Source of the DNA: Rhizobium chutanense
GTDB taxonomy: Bacteria; Pseudomonadota; Alphaproteobacteria; Rhizobiales; Rhizobiaceae
Assembly (NCBI RefSeq): GCF_002531935.1
Contig: NZ_NWSV01000011.1
Span: 1-64,000, forward strand
Reading direction: 5' to 3'
Length of the DNA stretch: 64,000 nt
The notes beneath the pieces are model-generated. The model ran no database searches and was not told the origin of the DNA. It worked only from the letters and a program-made list of their open reading frames with translations. Each line of letters begins with the position of its first letter. Position 1 is the first letter of the stretch. This document shows positions 1 to 10,115 of this stretch, piece by piece. The position numbers and the translations under genes are program-made.

Positions 1-372
1 GCCCGCCTCGCGCCATTTCAGCGCGCAGGGTGTTCCCATCAGCCGCTTGAAGATCTTCGAGAAATGGCCGGAATGCAAAACGAGAAGGCCCATGCCTTCC
101 CAGACGCGCTTGGCAACGCGCTCGACGACGACGTCGGAGACCGCACCGTGATCCTTGTGGCCCCACCAGGTCAAGACGTCGGTTTCGGCAAGGCGGGCTT
201 CGCTCAAGCCGTGCTCCGGTTCCTGCAGCGTCGCCGTAGTGGCGGATATGGCGGGATCGGTATTCAGCGCATTGGCGATCGCCGTGTGCATGCCTTCGGG
301 ATAGATGCCCCGGACGATCTCATTGGTAGTCTCGTGGATATTCTCTCCCCAGACGATGGTGCGAATGGTCAC
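1..372 (-). CDS. thuA: ThuA, trehalose/disaccharide utilisation protein (3' part cut by window edge)
   Basis: The first 124 codons of a ThuA-family protein are read on the minus strand from a GTG at 370-372, with an AGGAG about eight bases upstream; the rest lies outside the window. Visible motifs are [13 protein letters not shown] at the N-terminus, [10 protein letters not shown] and [17 protein letters not shown], all typical of ThuA. In Sinorhizobium thuA is the gene after the transporter ATPase thuK and works with thuB in oxidation of trehalose-type disaccharides to 3-keto derivatives (established for that family). The order here, thuE-F-G-K-A, is the same, and 50 bp separate it from thuK. 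The identification rests on the motifs plus the operon order. Confidence 0.88.
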   Translation of the reverse strand, partial: MTIRTIVWGENIHETTNEIVRGIYPEGMHTAIANALNTDPAISATTATLQEPEHGLSEARLAETDVLTWWGHKDHGAVSDVVVERVAKRVWEGMGLLVLHSGHFSKIFKRLMGTPCALKWREAG

Positions 373-422
373 GTCGTTCACTCCTGGCAATTAAAGGGAT
401 CGGGTTTTGTGAGGAAAGAAGA

Positions 423-1448
423 TCAGGCCGCCTGCATCGATACGCGCTCCAGCGCCCGGCCCGACCGGTCGAACCGGTGGACATGACCGGCAAGCGGCGC
501 AAGCCCAAGCGTCTGGCCCGGCTCGTGACGGGCGACACCCAACTCCCGCACGATGAGCGGCTCGTCTGCTCCGATATCCAGATAGACGAAGCTGTCGGAG
601 CCGAGGATTTCCGAATGGATGACCGTGCCGGTCCAAGCCGGCGGCTCGGCTGTGACGCGAATATGCTCGGCGCGCACACCGATCGTATGGCTATCATAGG
701 GCTGCGCCAGCCCGCCCGACAGGAAGTTCATTTTCGGCGACCCGATGAAGCCGGCGACGAAGACCGAATTGGGGCTTTCGTAAAGTTCGAGCGGCGTGCC
801 GATCTGCTCGACGACACCGTCCCTCAACACGCAGATCCGATCGGCCAGCGTCATGGCCTCCACCTGATCATGCGTCACATAAATCATCGTCGTACCGTGC
901 ATGCTGCGATGAAGCTTGGCGATCTCAAGCCTCGTCGCGACGCGAAGCGCCGCATCGAGGTTGGACAGCGGCTCGTCGAACAGAAAGACCTTGGGATCGC
1001 GTACGATCGCCCGGCCGATGGCGACGCGCTGACGCTGTCCGCCGGAAAGCTGCCGCGGCAGGCGATCCAAGTAGGGTGAGAGCTGCAGCATGCCGGCGGC
1101 ATGTTCGACGCGCCGGCAGCATTCATCCTTGGTGCTCCCGGAAAGCTTCATGCCGAATGCCATGTTGTCGAAGACCGTCATATGCGGATAGAGCGCGTAG
1201 GACTGGAACACCATGGCGATCCCTCTCTTCGACGGCGCGTGCCGGTTTACCGTCTCGTTGTCGAAGGAGAGTGTTCCCGAGGTGATGTCTTCGAGGCCGG
1301 AGATCAGCCGCAGCAGCGTGGACTTGCCGCATCCGGACGGCCCCACGAACACCATGAACTCGCCGCGGCGGATGTCCATCGTCACGCCCTTGATCACCTC
1401 GAAAGCGCCGAAGCTCTTGCGGATGTTTTCCAGTCGGATTTCTGCCAT
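423..1448 (-). CDS. thuK: Trehalose/maltose ABC transporter ATP-binding protein ThuK
   Basis: This 341-residue sugar-type (CUT1, MalK/MsmX-like) ABC ATPase energises the ThuEFG permease at the inner membrane. Walker A (GPSGCGKST) is at residues 36-44, the signature LSGGQ at 134-138, Walker B (VFLFDEP) at 154-160, and the H-loop is in YVTHDQ. A C-terminal TOBE-like domain of about 100 residues follows. The start has a good upstream Shine-Dalgarno and is 11 bp from thuG. Because the neighbouring sugar transporter at 6.9-10.1 kb has no ATPase, this protein could also serve that system, but this is inference only. Confidence 0.9.
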   Translation of the reverse strand: MAEIRLENIRKSFGAFEVIKGVTMDIRRGEFMVFVGPSGCGKSTLLRLISGLEDITSGTLSFDNETVNRHAPSKRGIAMVFQSYALYPHMTVFDNMAFGMKLSGSTKDECCRRVEHAAGMLQLSPYLDRLPRQLSGGQRQRVAIGRAIVRDPKVFLFDEPLSNLDAALRVATRLEIAKLHRSMHGTTMIYVTHDQVEAMTLADRICVLRDGVVEQIGTPLELYESPNSVFVAGFIGSPKMNFLSGGLAQPYDSHTIGVRAEHIRVTAEPPAWTGTVIHSEILGSDSFVYLDIGADEPLIVRELGVARHEPGQTLGLAPLAGHVHRFDRSGRALERVSMQAA

Positions 1449-1459
1449 GTCCTACTCCC

Positions 1460-2289
<830 letters not shown>

Positions 2290-2290
<1 letters not shown>

Positions 2291-3276
2291 CAGCGTTCCT
2301 CCCCGCCGAGCCTGACGCGGCCGAGCCAGATGTAGAGGATGGTGACGGAGGCGATGATGAGGAAAAGCACCGTCGACGCCGTGGCGCCGTAGGCGAATTT
2401 GTCGAAGTCGAACAGGTTTTCGCGGGCCATGACCGACATGGTCTTCGTCTGCGCATTGTTTGGCGTCAGGACATAGATCAGGTCGAAGATGCGCATCGCA
2501 TCCAGCATCCGGAAGATCACGGCAACCATGATCGCCGGCCGGATCAGCGGCAGCGTCAGACGCCAGAAAACCTTGATCGGATTGACGCCGTCGATCCTGG
2601 CCGCTTCGTAAATGTCCGCCGGAACCATCTGAAGTCCGGCCAGGATCAGCAGCGCCATGAAGGGCGTCGTCTTCCAGACGTCGACGATCAGCACCGCGAC
2701 CATGGCCGTTTCCGGATTGGCGGTCCAGGCAATCTTCTCGCTGATCAGGCCGAGGCCGAGCAGAACATCATTCAGAATGCCGAACTGGTCGTTGAGCATC
2801 CAGGCCCACATCTTGGCCGAAACGATGGTCGGGATCGCCCAGGGGATGAGGATTGCGGCCCGAACGATCCCACGCCCGACGAACTGCGCGTTCAGCACCA
2901 GCGCGACGATCAACCCCAGCACTGTCTCGATCGCCACCGAAAGAAAAGTGAATTTGGCCGTGTTCCAGACGGCATTCCACCAGACTGGATCGGCAAGCAA
3001 ACCGCGATAGACGGTCTTTCCGCTCTTCAGCGTCACCCACGACAGGTAATTGGCGAAGCCGACGAACTGCGCATTGCCAAGGTCGTTGAGCGACGCATTC
3101 GTAAAACTGAAATAGATCGTCCTGAAGAGCGGCCAGCCGGCGACGATTGCCAGGATCAACAGCGTCGGCGCCAGAAAAATCCATGCGGATCGAATGCGCT
3201 CGGACCGCAGTTCCGTCGAGGCTCGGAGAACGGAAACCTTCGGTTCGATTGCTTGTGGAGCTACAATTTCAGTCAT
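2290..3276 (-). CDS. thuF: Trehalose/maltose ABC transporter permease ThuF
   Basis: This MalF-type permease is 328 residues long from the ATG at 3276 (MTEIVAPQ). That start is chosen over an in-frame codon at 3348 because it has an AGGGATGGG upstream and does not overlap thuE. Hydrophobic segments begin at about residue 36 (IFLAPTLLILAIVAGWPLF). The EAA loop reads YEAARIDGVNPIKVFWRLTLP. It pairs with ThuG in the inner membrane. A gap of 68 bp separates it from thuE. Confidence 0.9.
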
Positions 3277-3344
3277 GAAACGCCCATCCCTGTTTGGCCC
3301 TGCGGAGACCGGACCGGCGACCTCGCGGTCGCCGGTCCCGGTAC

Positions 3345-4607
3345 TCACCAGGCGTCACCCTTGAGGGTCGTCAGGTCGGCTTCGAGGAGCTCGAGGTTTT
3401 CGGCAGCCGAGCCGCTGCCGGACAGCGTGTTATGCACTGCCGTCCAGAACTTCGAGGATACTTCATTGTACTTTACCTTGGCTGTCGCCGAAGGACGCGG
3501 CACTGCGTCCTGGAAAATGGGTTTCCAGTTCGGCATGAAGGGCTGCGCGGCGGCAACGTCCTTGTCGTCATAAAGGTCTGTCAGTGTGGGCAAGTTGGAC
3601 AGTTCGATCGCGCGCGCCTTTTGAACGTCCTTCGAGGCCAGGAATTTTACCAGCGCGATGGCTGCCTCCTGCTTTTCCGAATATTTCGAAACCGCGAGAT
3701 TCCAACCGCCAAGCGTCGAGGACGGCTTGTCGCCAGCGGCCGCCACCGGCAGCGTCATCACGTCGAACTTGCCTTTCACGGCGCTGTCGGCTCCATTGCC
3801 GAGAGAATAGGCATAGGGCCAGTTGCGCATGAAGACGGCATTGCCGGTCTGCCAGACGCCGCGCGATTCCTCTTCCTGATATGCAAGCACGCCCGGCGGG
3901 GAGATCGTGCCGATCCAGCCCTTGGCGCGTTCAAGCGCTGCCGCCGCCTTCTCGTTGTTGATCGAGATCGTCCCGTCCGGCTCGACGATCTGGCCACCGC
4001 CCGACGACTTCACCCATTCCAGCGCGTTGCAGGTCAACCCTTCATAGGAATTGCCCTGGAAGACGTAGCCCCAGAGATCCTTCTGGCCCGCCTGGCGTTC
4101 CTTATCCTGAACCTCCTTGGCGGTTGCGGCCATCTCGTCCCAGGTCTTCGGCGGCTGCTTGCCATATTTCTCCAGCAGGTCCTTTCGGTAGTACAGCGCC
4201 GGAGCATCGGTAAACAACGGCAGCGCCACGAGCCGGCCATTGACCGTCTGCGAGGCGATGATCGACGGAAAGAACTGGCCGGCCACGTCCTTCGTAGCCT
4301 CCTTGAGATCGATGAACTGGTCGGCAAGCTGCGGCGCCCAGATGACATCGGTCTGATAGACGTCGATATCTTTGTTTCCGGCGGCAAGCCACAAGCGATA
4401 TTGGGAGAACTGCTCGCTGCTCGATGATGGCATGGTGACGAGCTTGACCTGGTTGCCGGTATTCTTCTCAAAAATCGCCAGCTGCCTGCTCAGGAATTCG
4501 ACGTTTTTCCCCGTCGTGTTGGCGGCGAATGAAATTTCAGCCGCATGGACAGGTCCGGCAGCGATAGCGACGCTGAGCACGGAAAAGGCTAAGGCAAATG
4601 TTTTCAT
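3345..4607 (-). CDS. thuE: Periplasmic trehalose/maltose-binding protein ThuE
   Basis: This 420-residue family 1 extracellular solute-binding protein begins with a Sec signal peptide, MKTFALAFSVLSVAIAAG, probably cut after VHAA. Features of sugar-binding proteins include the YQTDVIWAPQLADQF segment, the WDEMAATAKEVQ helix and GGWNLAVSKYSEKQEAA near the C-terminal third. It captures disaccharides in the periplasm and delivers them to ThuFG. It is the first gene of the operon, facing thuR across a 270 bp divergent promoter region, with a GGGAGGAG-type ribosome site just before the ATG. Confidence 0.9.
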   Translation of the reverse strand: MKTFALAFSVLSVAIAAGPVHAAEISFAANTTGKNVEFLSRQLAIFEKNTGNQVKLVTMPSSSSEQFSQYRLWLAAGNKDIDVYQTDVIWAPQLADQFIDLKEATKDVAGQFFPSIIASQTVNGRLVALPLFTDAPALYYRKDLLEKYGKQPPKTWDEMAATAKEVQDKERQAGQKDLWGYVFQGNSYEGLTCNALEWVKSSGGGQIVEPDGTISINNEKAAAALERAKGWIGTISPPGVLAYQEEESRGVWQTGNAVFMRNWPYAYSLGNGADSAVKGKFDVMTLPVAAAGDKPSSTLGGWNLAVSKYSEKQEAAIALVKFLASKDVQKARAIELSNLPTLTDLYDDKDVAAAQPFMPNWKPIFQDAVPRPSATAKVKYNEVSSKFWTAVHNTLSGSGSAAENLELLEADLTTLKGDAW

Positions 4608-4622
4608 GATCTCCTCCCAGAA

Positions 4623-4799
4623 ATTGAAATCGATTTGGTATGCAAACCATTGCAGAAGGTCACGCCAGCGTCAAGCCATTATAAACATCATCCATTAGTT
4701 GCATTTTGACAGGAAAATAGCCAAGTTACAGGGTTAAGGCGGTATTTTGCGATCCCCACAGGCAGCCGCTCAGGGCAATAAATTGAAATCGCTTTCAAT
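4623..4799. promoter_or_regulatory. Divergent thuE/thuR control region with two LacI-type operator-like sites
   Basis: Two related sites lie between the divergent genes. The better one, ATTGAAATCGCTTTCAAT at 4782-4799, is an 18 bp palindrome with a central CG and a single mismatch between half sites, the normal form of LacI-family operators. The second, at 4623-4640, repeats the left half exactly (ATTGAAATCGATTT) but its right half is degenerate. It lies 16 bp before the thuE start codon. Inference: ThuR binds both and represses thuE, and perhaps itself, without disaccharide. No clear -35/-10 pair was assigned. Confidence 0.6.
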
Positions 4800-4877
4800 T
4801 TTGGTCAAACTGTCACTTGTCCGTTGCGCATTGCCAACGCTTCGTCCATTGATTTGCCGGGACAAAGAAGACATCCG

Positions 4878-5891
4878 ATGAAACTTCGTGAATTTGCAAA
4901 GCAGCTTGGGCTCTCTCCGACAACGGTCAGCCGTGCGCTCAGTGGCTACCCCGAGGTGAGCGAAGCCACGCGCGCCCGAGTGGCGAGCGAGGCAATGCGG
5001 CTTGGCTATCGCCCCGATATCAATGCCGTGCGGCTAAAGACCGGGCGAGCCGGAGCGATCGGCGTCATGATGGGGCGCTCGGGCGAAATCCATTTCGCTG
5101 AATTCATGGCAGGGATGGCACAGCGCCTGGAAACGGCCGATACGGATATTCTCATCACGCCTATTACCGCACACAATGACGATGACGAGATACAGGCCTA
5201 CCGGCGCCTGATCGAAAGCCGCCGCGTGGATGCAGTGATCATCCATTCGCCTCGCCCCAGGGACCCGCGGATCGAAATGCTCAACAGCCTGGGCCTGCCT
5301 TTCCTGGTCCACGGCCGCTCGGAGACCGAGCACGTTCATGCCTGGCTCGATATCGACAATGAAAATGCCGTGCGTCGAGCCACCGAACACCTGCTCGATC
5401 TCGGGCACCGACGCATTGGCATGATCAATGGCCTACGGGGCAAGACCTATTCTATTCATCGCGAACAGGGTTTTCGGATAGCCCATCAGGAGCGTGGGCT
5501 GGCCGCAGATCCCAATCTGATGGTCTGCGATAAATTCTCCGACGAGAGCGGCTTTCGCCACGCCCGGTCTTTTCTGGAGAGCGTTAATGCCCCGACCGCC
5601 ATCGTTGCCGGTTCCACGATGACAGCCCTTGGTGTCTACCGCGCCGTCCGTTCGCTTGGGATGACGGTGGGCCAAGATGTTTCCGTTATCGCCCATGACG
5701 ACGTCTTCCCCTATCTGACGGCCGAAAATATGGTGCCGTCACTGTCGAGCACGCGATCCTCCATGCGTGCTGCGGGCACACGCTGCGCCGAGCTGACACT
5801 GCAGCTTATCGCTGGGCGCGCCGCAGACGATATCCACGAATTGTGGCCGGTCGAACTGATACTTCGAGAGAGCACGGCGCCGCCGCGCTGA
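4878..5891 (+). CDS. thuR: LacI-family transcriptional regulator of the thu operon
   Basis: This 337-residue LacI-type regulator starts at the ATG at 4878 (MKLREFAKQLGLSPTTVSRA), where the DNA-binding helix-turn-helix begins at once. A longer reading from 4824 would put 18 unlikely residues before it, and an AAAGAAG ribosome site fits the 4878 start. The hinge helix region (TRARVASEAMRLGYRPD) is followed by a periplasmic-binding-protein-like sugar sensor domain ending in ESTAPPR. Its divergent placement from thuE matches the known thuR position. It presumably responds to trehalose, maltose or sucrose. Confidence 0.85.
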   Translation: MKLREFAKQLGLSPTTVSRALSGYPEVSEATRARVASEAMRLGYRPDINAVRLKTGRAGAIGVMMGRSGEIHFAEFMAGMAQRLETADTDILITPITAHNDDDEIQAYRRLIESRRVDAVIIHSPRPRDPRIEMLNSLGLPFLVHGRSETEHVHAWLDIDNENAVRRATEHLLDLGHRRIGMINGLRGKTYSIHREQGFRIAHQERGLAADPNLMVCDKFSDESGFRHARSFLESVNAPTAIVAGSTMTALGVYRAVRSLGMTVGQDVSVIAHDDVFPYLTAENMVPSLSSTRSSMRAAGTRCAELTLQLIAGRAADDIHELWPVELILRESTAPPR

Positions 5892-5958
5892 CTGAGCAAC
5901 CTCTCTGGACGTCGGCATCAACCTCGACCACTTGGGTGTAAGCGGGGAGAAACTGAAC

Positions 5959-6960
5959 TCATGACGCGGGCGGATCGCTTCTTCGATCTGCCTGCCCGCA
6001 CGATTGCTGTCCAATGCCCCAACCGCGGAGGGCATCGCAAAGCTCCGCTCTGGTGGGCGCGCCTGTGCGCCCGCCGAACACCTGGCATTTGAGCGCTGCC
6101 GCCATGGACGACACGCGCATCGTCTCTGCGATCGGCAAGCCTTCCGCGGTAGCCAGCGCGAAAGCGCCATGGAAGATATCGCCGGCTGCGAGCGTATCGA
6201 CCGCCCTCACCTTCGGAGCGGCAAGATGGACGATTTCTCCGGTTGCGTCATCGAACCAGAAGCTGCCGTTTTCACCTGCCGTAACGCTGATGAAGGCATG
6301 CTCGAATTTTCGCTTGAGAAGGCCGATGGCCTTGACCGGTTCGGTCGTTCCGGTCAGGCGCTCGGCGGCCGGCTGTGAGAAGACGATATGGCTGGCGGCC
6401 GGCGCAAGCATCTCGATCACCCCCTCGCCCGCCACGTCGCCATCGAGAATGGCCGGCCTGCCCGCCTCTCTCGCCGCCGACAGCGTCCGCAGCGCAAGCT
6501 TCGGCCATCGGACGTCGACGAGAACCGCATCGAAAGCGGAAACATCCCGGTTGGTGACCGGCTTGACCGTCTCGTGCAGGGCCGCATCGTAGAAGGGTAC
6601 GATCAGGCGCTCGCCCTCGTCATCGACGAGGATCGTCGAGACGGCCGAGCGGGCGCCTGCCACACGCACCATACCGCTCGTGTCTATGCCGCTATCGCCG
6701 AGCTCGGCAATGATCCGGTCGCCGGCGGCATCATCGCCGACCGCACCCCAGAGGCTGGCATTGCCACCCAGCCGGGCGACGGCAAAGGCGGCACTCGATG
6801 CCATGCCCTCGGCGACCTGCAGCATATCATAGGGCAGAATTTTGCCCTGGCCGGTCGGTAACGAGCGCACGCGAAACAGCGTGTCCAGGACCGCCGCGCC
6901 GACACACAAAACGCTGCGCGCCGGACCGGCGGGCGGGTCGAAGGCAGAAGAAGTCGCCAA
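5959..6960 (-). CDS. PfkB-family carbohydrate kinase
   Basis: This 333-residue ribokinase/PfkB-family sugar kinase starts at a TTG at 6960 with AAAGGACGG upstream. The N-terminal glycine-rich region (VLCVGAAVLDTLF) and the substrate-side segment EGMASSAAFAVARLGG are visible. The C-terminal signature is DTLAAGDIFHGAFA: the catalytic Asp is present, but the usual GAGD reads AAGD, one Gly-to-Ala change in the anion hole. It is the last gene of a six-gene operon with a DapA-family aldolase and a sugar ABC system, 18 bp after the permease gene. The substrate cannot be read; a 2-keto-3-deoxy sugar acid or a hexose are both possible. Confidence 0.8.
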   Translation of the reverse strand: MATSSAFDPPAGPARSVLCVGAAVLDTLFRVRSLPTGQGKILPYDMLQVAEGMASSAAFAVARLGGNASLWGAVGDDAAGDRIIAELGDSGIDTSGMVRVAGARSAVSTILVDDEGERLIVPFYDAALHETVKPVTNRDVSAFDAVLVDVRWPKLALRTLSAAREAGRPAILDGDVAGEGVIEMLAPAASHIVFSQPAAERLTGTTEPVKAIGLLKRKFEHAFISVTAGENGSFWFDDATGEIVHLAAPKVRAVDTLAAGDIFHGAFALATAEGLPIAETMRVSSMAAALKCQVFGGRTGAPTRAELCDALRGWGIGQQSCGQADRRSDPPAS

Positions 6961-6978
6961 AACCGTCCTTTCACCCGC

Positions 6979-7794
6979 CTACTTGACGGCGCCGGCCGTC
7001 AGGCCGGCCACGATCTGCCGTTGTGCAAACACCGTCAGGATCAGCACCGGCAAGGTGACGATCAAGGCGGCGGCGGCGAGTGGCCCCCAGCTGACCTGTT
7101 CGAAAGATAGCATATTGTAAACGGCGACCGGAAGCGTGCGCGTCTCACGGCTGGCGAGCACGATGCCGAAGACGAAATTGTTCCAGGAGAAGATGACCGA
7201 GAGGATGAAGGCGACGACGATGCCGGGCTTGGCGATCGGCAAGGCAACCAGGCGGAAGACCTGCCAGGGTGTCGCGCCATCGATGCTTGCAGCTTCTTCC
7301 AGCTCCATCGGCGTCGTCTCGAAATAGCCGATCATGATCCAGACGACGATCGGCACGGTGACCACGAGATGGATGATGATCTGCGGCAGGAGCGTGCCGA
7401 GCAGGTTCAGCCATTGGAACAAGAGGAAAAGTGGGATCAGGAAGGAAAGGCCGGGCGTCATACGCGCGATCATGATGACCATGGCGGACTTTTCCGCCTT
7501 CAGGCGGGCGATTCCATAACCGGCCGGCACGCCAATCACGAGCGCCAGAAGCGTGGCCGCACCCGTCACCAGCACCGAATTCCAGAGATAGAGGAAGAAG
7601 TTGTTCTCCTCGAACACCTTCACATAATTCGACCAGGCGAAGCGTTCGGGGATGAAGATCGGCGGATAGGCGCCGTTGTCGATCTCATATTTCAGCGACA
7701 GCGAGATCATCCAGAGGAAGAACAGGACGACCGGCGAGATCATCACCAGAGCAACGAACAGCAGTCCGATGCGATCGAGCGTCTTGCGCTTCAT
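6979..7794 (-). CDS. CUT1-type sugar ABC transporter permease (MalG-like)
   Basis: This 271-residue inner membrane permease has an N-terminal segment LLFVALVMISPVVLFFLWMI and about six membrane helices. The EAA loop is EEAASIDGATPWQVFRLVALP. The C-terminus, QRQIVAGLTAGAVK, is the standard ending of MalG-like subunits. Its start overlaps the stop of the upstream permease by one base. It forms a heterodimer with the 7794-8732 product. No ATPase gene accompanies this system, so its energy-coupling subunit must be encoded elsewhere. Confidence 0.88.
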   Translation of the reverse strand: MKRKTLDRIGLLFVALVMISPVVLFFLWMISLSLKYEIDNGAYPPIFIPERFAWSNYVKVFEENNFFLYLWNSVLVTGAATLLALVIGVPAGYGIARLKAEKSAMVIMIARMTPGLSFLIPLFLLFQWLNLLGTLLPQIIIHLVVTVPIVVWIMIGYFETTPMELEEAASIDGATPWQVFRLVALPIAKPGIVVAFILSVIFSWNNFVFGIVLASRETRTLPVAVYNMLSFEQVSWGPLAAAALIVTLPVLILTVFAQRQIVAGLTAGAVK

Positions 7795-8732
7795 CAGCGT
7801 GCCTCCCCGTCGGACCAGTTCACGCGCTGCCGGATCATCATCAGGACGAAGGAGAGCAGCACGATGAGGATGAAGAAGACGACTGCCATGGCCGAACCAT
7901 AGCCGATGTCGTAATAGGCGAAGGCGGTGTTGTAGAGGTAGATGTTGATCGTTTCCGACGCCGTGCCGGGGCCACCCTGGGTCATGGCATAGATGATGTC
8001 GAAGCTCTTCACCGCATCGATGCTGCGGATGATCACCGCGATCATCAGGAACGGCGCGATCATCGGCAGCGTCAGGTAGCGGAATTTCTGCCAGACATTG
8101 GCGCCGTCGATCTCGGCACTTTCATAGGGCTCGCGCGGCACCGCGGCGAGACCGCCGAGCACGATCAGCATGACGAGCGGCGTCCACTGCCAGCTTTCGA
8201 CCAGAACCAGCGAGGGGATGACGCTCGCCTGATTGTAGATCCATTCCTGCGGGCCGATGCCGACGAAGGAAAGGAGATAGTTGAGCACGCCGAGCTGCGG
8301 ATGGTACATCATCGTCCAGACGAGGGCGATGGCGACCGGGGTCGCCATCATCGGCATCACGAAGATGCCGCGGATCAGACCCCGCAGCGGGAATTGAGCA
8401 TCGAAGATCAGCGCGGCGAGCGTCCCCAGAAACAGCGGAACCACCACGGAGAGCGTCGTATAGAGCACCGTATGCCAGAGCGACTCCCAGAAGCGCATGT
8501 CGGTGGCAAGTCTGATATAATTGTCCAGCCCCGCAAAGACCTGCGATTGGCCGAGCGTCCAGCTGTTGACGCTCATCCACACCGTAAACACCCAGGGAAA
8601 GACGATGACGGCGGATATGACGATGAGCGCCGGGATGACGAAGGGCCAGTAGTTGGGAGCAAACCGATCCGGTTTGCCCCCTCCCTTCGACGCCTTGGCC
8701 GCCGCTGATGTTTCGAGGCTTGCCGAGGTCAT
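7794..8732 (-). CDS. CUT1-type sugar ABC transporter permease (MalF-like)
   Basis: This 312-residue permease has a hydrophilic N-terminal tail rich in Ala, Ser and Lys, then membrane segments starting at about residue 30 (WPFVIPALIVISAVIVFPWV). The EAA loop is YESAEIDGANVWQKFRYLTLP, giving an ATPase docking site. Its start and stop each share one base with the flanking genes, so translation of the binding protein and both permeases is probably coupled. The sugar cannot be told from the sequence. Confidence 0.88.
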   Translation of the reverse strand: MTSASLETSAAAKASKGGGKPDRFAPNYWPFVIPALIVISAVIVFPWVFTVWMSVNSWTLGQSQVFAGLDNYIRLATDMRFWESLWHTVLYTTLSVVVPLFLGTLAALIFDAQFPLRGLIRGIFVMPMMATPVAIALVWTMMYHPQLGVLNYLLSFVGIGPQEWIYNQASVIPSLVLVESWQWTPLVMLIVLGGLAAVPREPYESAEIDGANVWQKFRYLTLPMIAPFLMIAVIIRSIDAVKSFDIIYAMTQGGPGTASETINIYLYNTAFAYYDIGYGSAMAVVFFILIVLLSFVLMMIRQRVNWSDGEAR

Positions 8733-10060
8733 TATCCCTCGCTTTTCGCCAGGACGGGCTCGAATTGCGCCGTCGCGGCTTTGAGCTCCGTCTCAGGATC
8801 GGCGCCGCCGATCATGTTGGTAAGACCGACGCCATAGATGTCGCGGAACTCGGTGACCGGAATGATGACCGGCAGGGCAAGCTGCGAGATCTTGCCGGAG
8901 CCGACGACGGCATCCAGCCATGCCCCCGGCATCTTGACGCCTTCGCGGACCTTGGCATCCTCCAGCACGGACTGGCGGAAGGGCACGCCGGCGCCGGCCT
9001 GCAGCAGGCGTGCGCCCATTTCATGCGAAATCGCCCATTGGCAGAAGAGATAGGCAGCTTCCTTTTTCTGGCTTGCCGCGACTACGCCAAGCCCGTCGCC
9101 GAAGGTGCCGGCGGCCTGTGCCTTCGGGCCTTTCGGCATGATGCCGTAACCGACCTGGCCGACGACGCGGGACTTTTCCGGATTTTCGATCGGCGGAGCA
9201 AAGCCGACGCCATCGAGCCACATGCCGATCTTGCCCTGCAGGAAGGCCGACTGCGCCTCGGCCCAGTTGAAGCCGGAGACGCCGGGAGGGGCGGTCTTGG
9301 TCATCAGCCGCTGATAAAGCTTGGCCGCATCGACGGCTTCCGGCGATGTCGTGCGCAGCTTGCCATCGGGGCCGAGCGGGCTCGAGCCGTAGCCGAGCAG
9401 CAGCGACGTCCAGACCGGCGTATTGGCGTTCTTCAGGCCGCGGGCAACGAAGCCATAGGTGTTGGTCGAGGGGTCGGTCAGCGCCTCCGCAGCACTTGCC
9501 AGCTCATCGAAGCTCGTGGGGTAAGCAAGCCCCTTCTTCTCGAACAGCGTCTTGTTCCAGTAGATGATCCAGTAGTCGACCGAGAAGGGAAGAGAGCGCA
9601 GAACGCCGCCGGCATCCTTGGCGAAGGCGAGGCCGGCTTCGGCGAAATCGCCCTCCGTCAGCGATGGGTCGGTCAGCGACGGGTCCTTGAGGAAGCCGCT
9701 GATATCGGCAAGCCAGCCGCCCTTTTCGAACTGCCGCTTCTGGACATGATAGCTCATGTGCACGACGTCGAAGCTCGGCTTGCCGGAGCTGAGCTCGATC
9801 GTCGTCTTCTGGCGCTGCTGCTGTTCCGGCGTCGCTTCGGCATTGACCTTGATGCCGGTGAGCTCCTCGAATTCGGGCAGGTACTTCAGCAGTATTTCGC
9901 TGCGCGGGCTCTTGACCAGGTTGACTTCGAGGGTGGTGCCGGCGAAGCGCTTCCAGTCGACCGCGGCAAATGCCGCGCGCATGCCGAGCATGCTGCCGGC
10001 CCCGAGCGCGGCCGTCCCCGCCAGAAAGCCTCTCCGCGTCGGATTCAAAAATGATGGCAT
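8732..10060 (-). CDS. Sugar ABC transporter substrate-binding protein with Tat-type signal
   Basis: This 442-residue family 1 solute-binding protein has an N-terminus with TRRGFLAGTAALGAGSML, a twin-arginine signal with an RRxFL core, so it probably leaves the cell folded through the Tat system. The mature protein has EFEELTGIKVNAE and FDVVHMSYHVQK, typical of CUT1 binding proteins. A strong GGAGGAGGA ribosome site precedes the ATG. It follows the GntR gene by 55 bp and is followed directly by the two permeases. Ligand unknown; the neighbouring aldolase and kinase suggest a sugar or sugar acid. Confidence 0.87.
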   Translation of the reverse strand: MPSFLNPTRRGFLAGTAALGAGSMLGMRAAFAAVDWKRFAGTTLEVNLVKSPRSEILLKYLPEFEELTGIKVNAEATPEQQQRQKTTIELSSGKPSFDVVHMSYHVQKRQFEKGGWLADISGFLKDPSLTDPSLTEGDFAEAGLAFAKDAGGVLRSLPFSVDYWIIYWNKTLFEKKGLAYPTSFDELASAAEALTDPSTNTYGFVARGLKNANTPVWTSLLLGYGSSPLGPDGKLRTTSPEAVDAAKLYQRLMTKTAPPGVSGFNWAEAQSAFLQGKIGMWLDGVGFAPPIENPEKSRVVGQVGYGIMPKGPKAQAAGTFGDGLGVVAASQKKEAAYLFCQWAISHEMGARLLQAGAGVPFRQSVLEDAKVREGVKMPGAWLDAVVGSGKISQLALPVIIPVTEFRDIYGVGLTNMIGGADPETELKAATAQFEPVLAKSEG

Positions 10061-10115
10061 GTGAGTCCTCCTCCTTTTGCCGGCGATCTCCTCACCTCCG
10101 GCTGATTATTCCCGG

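Noticed and set aside
8708-10054. 448-codon plus-strand frame opposite the sugar-binding protein gene
   Set aside because: Antisense shadow; no motif, no ribosome site, and the minus-strand gene has a Tat signal and family features.
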